The position numbers were made by a program, and so were the translations under genes. Under the pieces are notes generated by a model, which ran no database searches, had not been told where the DNA came from, and was given only the letters and a program-made list of their open reading frames with translations. A stretch of DNA of 5,370 nucleotides from Thermoanaerobaculia bacterium (lineage in GTDB: Bacteria > Bacteroidota > Bacteroidia > Chitinophagales > Saprospiraceae): the NCBI GenBank assembly GCA_023151335.1, contig JAKLJF010000387.1, forward strand, positions 1 to 5,370, given 5' to 3'. This document shows, piece by piece, positions 1 to 5,370 of the stretch (position 1 is the first letter of the stretch; each line of letters begins with the position of its first letter).

Positions 1-23
1 GAAACCGGGTATTCAGTTGGGCG

Positions 24-58
24 CACGTTTACGAAACTTTAAAAGTTTCGTAAACGTG
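24..58. repeat. Perfect 17-bp palindrome downstream of the PBP-OmpA gene
   Basis: The arm CACGTTTACGAAACTTT (24-40) is repeated exactly as its reverse complement at 42-58, with one central A at 41. In RNA this would fold into a long stem with a small loop of A and U residues. It lies about 40 nt beyond the stop of the minus-strand PBP-OmpA gene, where a terminator would be expected. Neither side has a T-run, so it is not a standard intrinsic terminator. It could be a transcript-end stem or mRNA-stabilising hairpin, a bidirectional end shared with a convergent gene outside the window, or a copy of a dispersed palindromic repeat. The inverted repeat is certain; its role is not. Confidence 0.8.
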
Positions 59-98
59 AACATTCCTGAAATGTAAAACACACCTGAGAATTTACGCA

Positions 99-1889
99 CT
101 ACTTTTTCAGGACCACCACCACCCTCCGGTTGCGCGCTTTTCCGGCGGGCGTGCTGTTATCTGCCACGGGTTCGTCCTGCCCTTTGCCGTCCACTTTCTG
201 GAAGCGGTTTCCGGGGATACCTTTTTGCATGAGGTAGGTTTTCACGGCTTCGGCGCGGGCGATGGAAAGGGTGTAGTTGTCTTCGCGGTTGCCCACGTTG
301 TCGGTATGGCCGGTGAGTTCCAGTTTGGCGTCTTCGGCCTGTACCACGAGGTTGTATATCTGGTTGAGCACATCGCCGGCTTCCGGGCGAATGGTAGCCC
401 GGCCGGTGTTGAAGTTGATCAGCCATTCGCCGGAGGCAAGCACTTTCGTGGCTTGCTGGGAATAATCGGTTGTATAAGCCGTGCCCGTTTCGATGCCGGT
501 AATGCCTTTCAGGAACGACAGATTTACGGCTTCTTCATAAGGAATGATCCGTTTTACGTTCTGGTTGAATCCTGCCGGATTGAGTTCTTTCAGATAATAA
601 GATACCTGGTCGTAAACGGCTTTGTAACGGTTGATGCCGTCGGTCAATCCGTAGTATTGGTTGGCGTCGGCCAGGTTGAATACCCGTGAGCCGCCCATGT
701 TGTAGGTGATGCCGTTTTTTTCGCCTTTCTGACCCTGGAACATATTGTACCAGTAATCGGCATTTTCCAGTTGATAGGTATTGGCCACGCACTCGGCGGC
801 TTTGCGACGCCAGGAGTCGTATTGTTTCATCTGGTTGGAGGCCTGGTAGGCCGATTTGAGGATATTGCTCACCGTTGAGCTGTTGGCTTGCGCCCATTCT
901 TTTACGGCGATGATGGTGGTAGCCATCTGATTGTTGAATTCTTTGGTAGACACGATATCGGTAAAACCGCTGAGCGCATCGAACACCATTTTATCGCCGG
1001 GCGTCCAGGTAGCGCAACCATCCACCTTTTTGTCGATGGTTTTGCCGGTCAGTTTGCCGTTTACTACTTCCTTGAGTTGGACGGTCCAGCCTTCTTTTTG
1101 CGATTTGATGAGTTCTTTGGCCGACTCTATGTAGTCGTCGTTGGCGGAGGGGTAGAAGTTGACGGCTTCTGCGTCGTAGGTGGCCGGATCAGGGTTCACC
1201 TTGAGGCCGTTGGCAAAGGCGTAGTTGACCGCGGTGACCCAGTCGCCGTCGCCCATGACGGCAGATACCAGCGAGCCCTTCATGGTGGCGGGATCCAGTT
1301 TCCACTTGGGCGGGCCGATCAGTTTGTCTTCACCGTAGCTAAGGCCCACACAGCCCACTACCTGGAGGTTGTATTTGCCGGCGCCGTATTTGTCGTTCAG
1401 GGCTTGCTGGGTGGAACTGATGTAGTATGGAGCGCCGTCGCCCATGATCATTACGGCGAATACACCGTTTTTAGGGTTCGGGTTTCCGTTGTCCAGGTCT
1501 TCCACAAATTTTACCTGGAGGTTGCGCAGTTCGGAGAGCCAGTCCTGGCGGATAATTTCCAGGTTGACGCCGTTTTGTTCCATGAGAGAGCCGGCAGTAG
1601 TACGTGGGCCGCCGTTGGAGACGATGATGCCGGATTGGGCATTCCAGGCGTATGCGCCGATACGAACCAGGGGCTTGGAGGCCACTTTGGAGGAGGGTTG
1701 CGCCGAAGGGAGCGGTATCTCGGCAGTGGTAGTCACATTGTTAACATCCCGGTCGGAAACGTCGATGCCTTCCAGTTTTTTGGATTCGCCGATTTTAATG
1801 CCGGGGCCGAAATAATATAACGCGCCGGCAATACCGCCGACCAGGAGTAAAGTAATAAGGATTCGGGAAAAGGTGGTTAAGCGTGCCAT
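99..1889 (-). CDS. Substrate-binding-protein-like / OmpA-domain fusion envelope protein
   Basis: A 596-residue protein, ATG at 1889, stop TAG at 99-101. Residues about 8-27 form one hydrophobic segment without a lipobox cysteine, so it is probably a membrane anchor or uncleaved signal. A Ser/Thr/Pro-rich linker (about 45-72) follows. From about 73 to 460 the sequence resembles type 2 periplasmic binding proteins (VRIGAYAWNAQSG opening, many aromatic residues); this assignment is by general resemblance. The C-terminus (about 485-596) is a clear OmpA/MotB domain: LTGHTDNVG at 525-533, LSIARAEAV at 541-549 and a closing NRRVVV. Asp530 and Arg545 are 15 residues apart, matching the pair that contacts diaminopimelate in Acinetobacter OmpA. 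Inference: a ligand-sensing or ligand-capturing periplasmic module tethered to peptidoglycan. Similar fusions are, from memory, annotated as phosphate ABC transporter substrate-binding/OmpA family proteins. No permease or ATPase gene is adjacent. It has its own promoter and leader hairpin upstream. Confidence 0.9.
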   Translation of the reverse strand: MARLTTFSRILITLLLVGGIAGALYYFGPGIKIGESKKLEGIDVSDRDVNNVTTTAEIPLPSAQPSSKVASKPLVRIGAYAWNAQSGIIVSNGGPRTTAGSLMEQNGVNLEIIRQDWLSELRNLQVKFVEDLDNGNPNPKNGVFAVMIMGDGAPYYISSTQQALNDKYGAGKYNLQVVGCVGLSYGEDKLIGPPKWKLDPATMKGSLVSAVMGDGDWVTAVNYAFANGLKVNPDPATYDAEAVNFYPSANDDYIESAKELIKSQKEGWTVQLKEVVNGKLTGKTIDKKVDGCATWTPGDKMVFDALSGFTDIVSTKEFNNQMATTIIAVKEWAQANSSTVSNILKSAYQASNQMKQYDSWRRKAAECVANTYQLENADYWYNMFQGQKGEKNGITYNMGGSRVFNLADANQYYGLTDGINRYKAVYDQVSYYLKELNPAGFNQNVKRIIPYEEAVNLSFLKGITGIETGTAYTTDYSQQATKVLASGEWLINFNTGRATIRPEAGDVLNQIYNLVVQAEDAKLELTGHTDNVGNREDNYTLSIARAEAVKTYLMQKGIPGNRFQKVDGKGQDEPVADNSTPAGKARNRRVVVVLKK

Positions 1890-1924
1890 AGCCAGCTGTT
1901 TGAATTTAAGAGCGTTTAAAGATG

Positions 1925-1969
1925 TTTATGGAGAAAACCGGCGGACTTTTTGCCGGTTCACTCCATAAA
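1925..1969 (-). promoter_or_regulatory. Leader hairpin upstream of the PBP-OmpA gene
   Basis: TTTATGGAG (1925-1933) pairs with CTCCATAAA (1961-1969), and AACCGGC (1936-1942) pairs with GCCGGTT (1952-1958). The loop is 9 nt and the two stems are separated by a 2x2 internal loop. As minus-strand RNA the internal loop tightens to one G-U pair and one U-U mismatch; the plus strand has two mismatches there. The hairpin lies between the predicted promoter (1995-2027) and the start codon at 1889, leaving 35 nt before the ATG. It is therefore probably a 5' leader structure. No T-run follows it, so a standard terminator for the cupin transcript is less likely. The protein partner or ligand, if any, is unknown. 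Confidence 0.65.
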
Positions 1970-1994
1970 ACGTAGAAGAAGGTCTTTAACTCCT

Positions 1995-2027
1995 CAAAAG
2001 TAGCGAACATTCGACAAATCGCTCAAA
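1995..2027 (-). promoter_or_regulatory. Bacteroidota-type sigma promoter for the PBP-OmpA gene
   Basis: On the minus strand, TTTG (2024-2027) is followed after 21 nt by TACTTTTG (1995-2002). The second box is a complete match to the Bacteroidota -7 consensus TAnnTTTG, and the spacing fits the usual range for the -33 TTTG box. The predicted transcription start falls near 1986-1990, giving a leader of about 100 nt that contains the hairpin at 1925-1969. The promoter lies in the 177-nt gap between the cupin stop and the PBP-OmpA start, so the PBP-OmpA gene is probably its own transcription unit. Confidence 0.7.
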
Positions 2028-2066
2028 AATTCAGATTGGCACGTATTTTTAATACTTTAACGCTTT

Positions 2067-2615
2067 TTAACGCCTTGGAGGCGGCGCATCCGCAAATTTC
2101 TTATCCTGCCCGGTTAAATTTCCCCAAAACAAGACAATGGGGAATATCACTTTTCGCACAAAGGCGGGGAGGTCAAGGATGTCGAATTCCGAACGGTAGC
2201 GTTGCAACATCCAGGCGCTGTCGAATACGCCGGGGCGGCCTCCGTTCGCCGAGGTCGATTTGAAAATTGCTCCAAGAAAGTATTCGATGTTATCCGCCGG
2301 TTTGATCCAGCCTTTACATATCAGTGTTTCAGGGCCCGGGTTCCAGAATTTGTGCGGAACGCCTGCCTTAAATTCGGCGGTTTCCCCGGGGCCATAAAAC
2401 TGTGGTTCTTCGCCCAATACCTGGGTGGCAATACGGCCTTGTACAACCGTCAGGACTTCTTCCTGCAGGTGGTGCACATGCATGGGTGGGCCGGCTTTCG
2501 GCGAAACGTGATTTTCCACTTCCAGCCAATCGCCCTGGGGGTCGGATACCTTTCGCAGGAAAGTAATTTTTTCGCCGTGACCGTTGTCGATGGTGTGCGG
2601 ATATTGAAATGTCAT
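2067..2615 (-). CDS. Single-domain cupin protein with a hydrophobic C-terminal segment
   Basis: A 182-residue protein, ATG at 2615, stop TAA at 2067-2069. Cupin motif 1 is visible as GPPMHVHHLQEEV (42-54), with His46, His48 and Glu53 as likely metal ligands and Gly60 closing the motif. Motif 2 is GETAEFKAGVPHKFWN (77-92), with His88 as fourth ligand; Lys83 stands where proline is usual. The complete His/His/Glu/His set argues for a metal-binding cupin. Residues about 150-167 (PAFVRKVIFPIVLFWGNL) form an amphipathic or weakly membrane-seeking helix after the barrel. No signal peptide is seen, so the protein is probably cytoplasmic or loosely membrane-associated. The reaction or ligand cannot be read from the sequence: cupins include dioxygenases, isomerases and sugar or auxin binders. 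The start codon lies only 15 nt after a long hairpin and has no Shine-Dalgarno sequence. Confidence 0.88.
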   Translation of the reverse strand: MTFQYPHTIDNGHGEKITFLRKVSDPQGDWLEVENHVSPKAGPPMHVHHLQEEVLTVVQGRIATQVLGEEPQFYGPGETAEFKAGVPHKFWNPGPETLICKGWIKPADNIEYFLGAIFKSTSANGGRPGVFDSAWMLQRYRSEFDILDLPAFVRKVIFPIVLFWGNLTGQDKKFADAPPPRR

Positions 2616-2630
2616 TTAGCACGAAATTTA

Positions 2631-2714
2631 ACAGGTGTGTTCAGTCTTCCAAGGCCGGTGGTTGTAAAGATATTGATAATATGGGTACTGACCGGAGAAA
2701 ACCGAACACACTGT
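2631..2714 (-). promoter_or_regulatory. Long imperfect hairpin between the cytochrome and cupin genes
   Basis: The outer arms 2631-2649 (ACAGGTGTGTTCAGTCTTC) and 2697-2714 (GAAAACCGAACACACTGT) pair over 18 positions with one bulged base. An inner pair CCGGT (2655-2659) / ACCGG (2691-2695) and an apical ATATT (2670-2674) / AATAT (2678-2682) extend the fold. Two outer positions (2643/2703 and 2646/2700) are A-C mismatches as plus-strand RNA but G-U pairs as minus-strand RNA, so pairing is continuous only in the strand that is transcribed. The hairpin fills most of the 123-nt gap after the cytochrome stop and ends 15 nt before the cupin ATG. It may be a read-through regulator, an mRNA-processing site, a terminator without a T-run, or a small palindromic repeat element. 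Confidence 0.6.
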
Positions 2715-2738
2715 CTTTATTTGATTGATTATGATGAG

Positions 2739-3701
2739 TTAAGGCGCTTTAACGTTGTGCTTTATTGCCGGCACCGATTGCAGATAAGCCCAAATAGCGG
2801 ATACTTCTTCGTCGGTCAGTACTGTCATAGGCGGCATGAGCGGGCTGAGCGATTTACCATCGGGGCGTTTGCCAAAGCGCACCGCCTCGGTGAATTGCGC
2901 TTCCGTCCAGGCGCCAATACCTGTTTCGCGGTCGGGGGTGATGTTGGCAGAAACTGCGCTGTTGCCATGCGCGTCTTTGAGTGGATTGCCACCGCCGAGA
3001 TAACCCTTCGATTTTTCGGGTTCGTCCAAATTATTGGTTTCAAACGCGGCGGAATGGCAGGAAAAACACTCCCATTTGCCCGTCACCAGGTAGCGCCCGT
3101 AAGCTATTTTATCGGCGGGCGAAGGAGCCAGTACCGGTTTTTCCGGATAAGGCATGGGTTTGACCAGCAGTTTTAGCCACATATTACCGAGAAAGGTCAG
3201 TTCTGAAGGTGGTTGACGGCGTTCGGAGGGTTGTACTTCCGGCGCATCGGAACGCAGGAAGGCAATTATGGATGCTAAATCTTCGTCCGATATATTCCGG
3301 AACATCATAAAGGGCCCGGCGAAATGACCGTCGCGTTTAATGCCGGTGCGCAGGGTATGAGCCAGCTCGGCGTCGGTATACCGGCCTATGCCGGCATCGG
3401 GATGTTGGGTGAGGTTGGCCGACCACAATTTGCCAAATACGTCGTCATCGTTCCAGATGTCGCCGCTGAGTTTGCCGTCAGGCCCGCGGTGGCAGTAGAC
3501 GCACATCGTCAGGGCGATGCGGCGGCCCTCGGCCACGCGGGCGCTGTCGGGGATGATTTTCAGATCAGGTGCTTTTACTTCATAAGTGGGCATCGGCGCC
3601 AATTGGATGTAAGCGGCCAGGCCGAGGATCACAACGACCAGGCCAAGCAGGATATAGCCGAAAATTTTAAGCGCTTTTTTCATAAACAGGAGTGTTTTCA
3701 T
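2739..3701 (-). CDS. Membrane-anchored di-haem c-type cytochrome
   Basis: The protein is 320 residues from the ATG at 3701, ending in TAA at 2739-2741. An N-terminal hydrophobic helix (KIFGYILLGLVVVILGLAAY, about 12-31) places the haem domains in the periplasm. Haem sites are CVYCH (67-71) and CFSCH (212-216), each one tandem domain. Likely distal methionines are Met132/133 and Met289/292. Both domains carry an N-[LI]-T ... GIG-[YW]-T element (LTQHPDAGIGRYT and ITPDRETGIGAWT), so it looks like an internal duplication of the kind seen in di-haem cytochrome subunits of dehydrogenases. The role is electron transfer; the donor and acceptor are unknown. Other possible ATGs in frame are 3752, 3725 (overlapping the methyltransferase stop as ATGA) and 3683 (MKKALKIF). 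I chose 3701 because an AT-rich stretch (TTATTTTATTTCACA) precedes it, as is common for Bacteroidota starts. All candidates keep the same mature protein. Confidence 0.9.
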   Translation of the reverse strand: MKTLLFMKKALKIFGYILLGLVVVILGLAAYIQLAPMPTYEVKAPDLKIIPDSARVAEGRRIALTMCVYCHRGPDGKLSGDIWNDDDVFGKLWSANLTQHPDAGIGRYTDAELAHTLRTGIKRDGHFAGPFMMFRNISDEDLASIIAFLRSDAPEVQPSERRQPPSELTFLGNMWLKLLVKPMPYPEKPVLAPSPADKIAYGRYLVTGKWECFSCHSAAFETNNLDEPEKSKGYLGGGNPLKDAHGNSAVSANITPDRETGIGAWTEAQFTEAVRFGKRPDGKSLSPLMPPMTVLTDEEVSAIWAYLQSVPAIKHNVKAP

Positions 3702-3721
3702 TGTGAAATAAAATAACTGGT

Positions 3722-4723
3722 TCATCGGGCTTCTGACGCTTCGATGATGCATTGCGGACCGCCGGTCGGAATGACACGGGTAATTTTCAGACCTGCGCCA
3801 GAAAACAATGCGGCAAACTCTTCCCGGGTACGCTCGCGTCCGCCAAGCATGACCTGCATGTGCAGATCATAGAAAAATCCAATCGGGCTGCTGCCGTCTG
3901 AAAGAACCATTTCCATGGCCAGTATCTTTCCGCCGGGCTCGAGCGCAGCGGCGCAGGTCCGGAGTATTTCGATGGCTTTTTCGTCGTTCCAATCGTGCAG
4001 GATAGATTTCAGGATCAACAGATCGGCCCGGGGGATGTTTTCGAAAAAACTGCCGCCGACAATTTTACAACGGCCGTCGTACATGACGATGTCCGCTTCT
4101 GCCACCACAAAAGGCAAGTCGAATAAAATGCCGCGGGCCTGCGGGTAGCATTCGAGGATGGTCTTGAGCAGGAAACCGTGTCCACCGCCTACGTCGCATA
4201 CAGTGTTTACACCGGAAAAATCATAGTGACTGACCAGCGTATGAGCACTCATTTTAGATAGGTGGGTCATCCACTCGATAAAGGGTTTGCCATATTCCGG
4301 GTGTTCGCGGAAATATTCCCAGGGCTCCTGCCCCATGGCGTGGTGAAAAGCCGCCTGGCCGGTGCGCAGAGAATGGATCACGTTGTTCCAGGATTCCTGC
4401 CAGGGTTCGTAGGTCATGAGTTCGAGGCCTTTGGTGAGGTTGCCGGGCAGGTCTTTGCGGAAAAACTGTCCGGCCGGGGTCAGGCGGCAGTTTTCTCCCT
4501 CCAGTTCCACCACACCGGATTTGGACAGAAAGCGCAGAAAACGGAACAGGGTTTCCGGATGCGCCCCGCAGTGAGCAGCTATTGCGCCGACAGAGCGGGT
4601 ATCGTCTTTCAGGTATTCAGGTATACCCAGTTGCACGAGCGCGTTGACGGATTGCGTCATGGCGAATCCTGCGGCCAGCTGGAAGGCCTGGGCGATGGGC
4701 GGTAGAGTGGATGCTGCGCTCAT
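3722..4723 (-). CDS. SAM-dependent O-methyltransferase (COMT/DnrK type)
   Basis: A 333-residue protein, ATG at 4723, stop TGA at 3722-3724. The length and two-part layout match methyltransferase family 2 (plant caffeate/flavonoid OMTs, acetylserotonin OMT, bacterial DnrK and TcmN types). Residues about 10-90 are the winged-helix dimerisation domain (SVNALVQLGIPEYLKDD, then FRFLRFLSKSGVVEL). The SAM-binding loop is VCDVGGGHGFLL (175-186), with FDLP at 201-204. The catalytic region is LKSILHDWNDE (238-248), in which His243 is the expected general base. GGRERTREEF (294-303) matches the usual late motif. Inference: methyl transfer to a hydroxyl on a small aromatic or polyketide-like molecule in the cytoplasm; the substrate cannot be named. 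It is tightly linked to the cytochrome gene downstream. Its 5' region is made of 15-bp repeats, and no Shine-Dalgarno sequence is present. Confidence 0.93.
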   Translation of the reverse strand: MSAASTLPPIAQAFQLAAGFAMTQSVNALVQLGIPEYLKDDTRSVGAIAAHCGAHPETLFRFLRFLSKSGVVELEGENCRLTPAGQFFRKDLPGNLTKGLELMTYEPWQESWNNVIHSLRTGQAAFHHAMGQEPWEYFREHPEYGKPFIEWMTHLSKMSAHTLVSHYDFSGVNTVCDVGGGHGFLLKTILECYPQARGILFDLPFVVAEADIVMYDGRCKIVGGSFFENIPRADLLILKSILHDWNDEKAIEILRTCAAALEPGGKILAMEMVLSDGSSPIGFFYDLHMQVMLGGRERTREEFAALFSGAGLKITRVIPTGGPQCIIEASEAR

Positions 4724-4738
4724 AATGGTTGATTTGTT

Positions 4739-4828
4739 GATTGGTTATTGGTGGATTGGTTATTGGTTGATTGGTGCACTGAAACCAATAACTAATCAAC
4801 CAATAACCAATCAACCAATAACTATTTC
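4739..4828. repeat. Inverted array of 15-bp CCAATAAC/TTATTGG repeats
   Basis: The left side has units GATTGGTTATTGGTG (4739-4753), GATTGGTTATTGGTT (4754-4768) and a partial GATTGGT (4769-4775), preceded by a degenerate GATTTGTT (4731-4738). The right side has the complementary units ACCAATAACTAATCA (4784-4798), ACCAATAACCAATCA (4799-4813) and a partial unit from 4814. Positions 4743-4775 and 4791-4823 are inverted repeats matching at 30 of 33 positions around a 15-nt centre. The mismatches are G-T, G-A and G-T on the plus strand, so minus-strand RNA pairs no better; this suggests a DNA repeat element more than a selected RNA. It occupies the whole gap between the SnoaL-like and methyltransferase genes, and the SnoaL-like stop TAG lies inside the last unit. 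Confidence 0.9.
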
Positions 4829-5298
4829 CCCTGGGGCGGCATTACCGGCGTATTTTGTTCAAATTCTACCTGCCAGGCGCCGGTTTTGCGGGAAAGTACC
4901 ATCGTAGAGCGACCTTGCCATTCGATGGTATTGCCATCCATCACGGATTTGCCGCTCAAATCGGATACGGCCACGGCCACCGTCGGAGCGAGCATACGAA
5001 CTTCCGTCACCGTCATTTTGAAGTTGGCCGGATCGGGCTTTTCCTGGGTGAAAACGCGGGAGATATCCTCCAGGATGGCTGCCCGTCCATTGAGTTGTCT
5101 GCCCGTCCAGTCGATCGAAACGGCGTTTTCCGAGTATGCGCTGGCAACCTTGTCGGCATTACCGGCAAACCAGTCCTGCATGGCCTTGTCGATAAAAGCG
5201 CGAACAGACTGTTCATCGGAAGCGGTTTGAGCGTGAAGGGTTTGTTGGAAGAACGCGAAGGCACAAAAAAGCAGAACACTGAACACTGAAGTTTTCAT
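4822..5298 (-). CDS. Secreted SnoaL/DUF4440-like NTF2-fold protein
   Basis: A 158-residue protein, ATG at 5298, stop TAG at 4822-4824. Residues 1-23 are a signal peptide (MKTSVFSVLLFCAFAFFQQT then LHA), with probable cleavage before Gln24, so the protein is periplasmic or secreted. The mature part (about 28-150) has the pattern of a SnoaL-like/DUF4440 (SgcJ/EcaC-like) domain: an opening helix (SVRAFIDKAMQDWFAGNADKV), AYSENAVSIDWTGRQLNGRAAI, then beta strands ending in GRSTMVLSRKTGAWQVEFEQN. Such proteins have a cone-shaped pocket and bind or transform small hydrophobic molecules, but many have no known function. No definite catalytic residues can be assigned. Its stop codon is contributed by the adjoining 15-bp repeat array, so the extreme C-terminus (MPPQGK) may differ in relatives. 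It is the first gene of the run and may share a transcript with the methyltransferase. Confidence 0.85.
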   Translation of the reverse strand: MKTSVFSVLLFCAFAFFQQTLHAQTASDEQSVRAFIDKAMQDWFAGNADKVASAYSENAVSIDWTGRQLNGRAAILEDISRVFTQEKPDPANFKMTVTEVRMLAPTVAVAVSDLSGKSVMDGNTIEWQGRSTMVLSRKTGAWQVEFEQNTPVMPPQGK

Positions 5299-5306
5299 TG
5301 AATAAC

Positions 5307-5350
5307 AGTTTAAATTTGAAAAATGAGTTTAAATAATTGATTTGAAATGA
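5307..5350. repeat. Imperfect direct repeat upstream of the SnoaL-like gene
   Basis: AGTTTAAAT occurs at 5307-5315 and 5326-5334. Each copy is followed by a TTGAAA...ATGA block: TTGAAAAATGA at 5316-5326, and TTTGAAATGA at 5341-5350 after a 6-nt insertion. The copies start 19 bp apart, close to two helical turns, and the second overlaps the weak candidate promoter. It could be a pair of regulator sites or simply a local duplication in AT-rich DNA. Confidence 0.5.
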
Positions 5351-5359
5351 TGACACAAA
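5328..5359 (-). promoter_or_regulatory. Weak candidate promoter for the SnoaL-like gene
   Basis: On the minus strand, TTTG (5356-5359) is followed after 20 nt by TATTTAAA (5328-5335). The -33 box and the spacing fit the Bacteroidota pattern, but the -7 box keeps only TA and the first T of TAnnTTTG. The 72 nt upstream of the start are strongly AT-rich compared with the coding DNA, as expected of a promoter region. The true promoter could lie beyond the window. Confidence 0.3.
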
Positions 5360-5370
5360 GGTGGGGAGCG

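Noticed and set aside
76..88. A shared 10-mer CAGGTGTGTT near the PBP-OmpA stop and in the hairpin at 2632-2641
   Set aside because: Shared 10-mers are expected by chance in a window this size, and the two copies are on opposite strands without further similarity.
888..1820. A 310-codon open frame on the plus strand opposite the PBP-OmpA gene
   Set aside because: It has no recognisable motif and lies wholly opposite a gene with clear domains. Its length is explained by the codon pattern of the real gene.
2056..2073. Direct repeat TTTAACGC (2056-2063 and 2066-2073) at the cupin stop codon
   Set aside because: Two 8-bp copies in AT-rich sequence are too short to interpret, and no longer pattern extends from them.
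2665..2672. TATCTTTA on the minus strand as a -7 box for the cupin gene
   Set aside because: It matches TAnnTTTG except for the last base, but no TTTG lies at the right distance upstream. It also sits in the apical part of the long hairpin.
2202..3176. A 324-codon plus-strand open frame crossing the cupin gene, the gap and the cytochrome gene
   Set aside because: The protein has no familiar motif, and the frame runs antisense through the cupin metal motifs and the second haem site. I treat it as a chance frame.
4617..4907. Short open frames on both strands with repeated peptides such as PITNQ
   Set aside because: They are translations of the 15-bp repeat array, which stays open in several frames. 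They lack independent coding evidence.

Overview
The window reads as a chromosomal segment of a Bacteroidota species, possibly near Saprospiria or Chitinophagia; the class is a guess. Three things point that way. One intergenic gap carries a close match to the Bacteroidota promoter (TTTG, 21 nt, TAnnTTTG). No start codon has a convincing Shine-Dalgarno sequence. The intergenic repeats are built from CCAATAAC/TTATTGG-like words, which I recall from such genomes. All five protein genes lie on the minus strand, so transcription runs from high to low coordinates. I see no tRNA, rRNA, CRISPR array, transposase or frameshifted gene.

In order of transcription: (1) 5298-4822, a small secreted SnoaL/DUF4440-type NTF2-fold protein. 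(2) 4828-4739, an inverted array of 15-bp repeats that supplies the stop codon of gene 1 and runs almost to the start of gene 2. (3) 4723-3722, a SAM-dependent O-methyltransferase of the plant-COMT/DnrK type. (4) 3701-2739, a membrane-anchored di-haem c-type cytochrome, coupled to or overlapping the methyltransferase. (5) 2714-2631, a long imperfect hairpin that pairs better as minus-strand RNA. (6) 2615-2067, a single-domain cupin. (7) 2027-1925, a strong promoter followed by a leader hairpin. (8) 1889-99, a 596-residue envelope protein joining a periplasmic substrate-binding-protein-like region to a C-terminal OmpA peptidoglycan-binding domain. (9) 58-24, a perfect 17-bp palindrome beyond the last stop.

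The methyltransferase and cytochrome are almost certainly co-transcribed. SnoaL-like protein, methyltransferase and cytochrome may form one unit, with the cupin as a possible fourth member. These folds are common around small-molecule or quinone-type modification, but nothing here names a substrate. The PBP-OmpA gene has its own promoter and looks independent. The most interesting material is non-coding: three of the four internal intergenic gaps hold sizeable inverted repeats, two of which pair better as minus-strand RNA. No complete new system can be demonstrated from this window.
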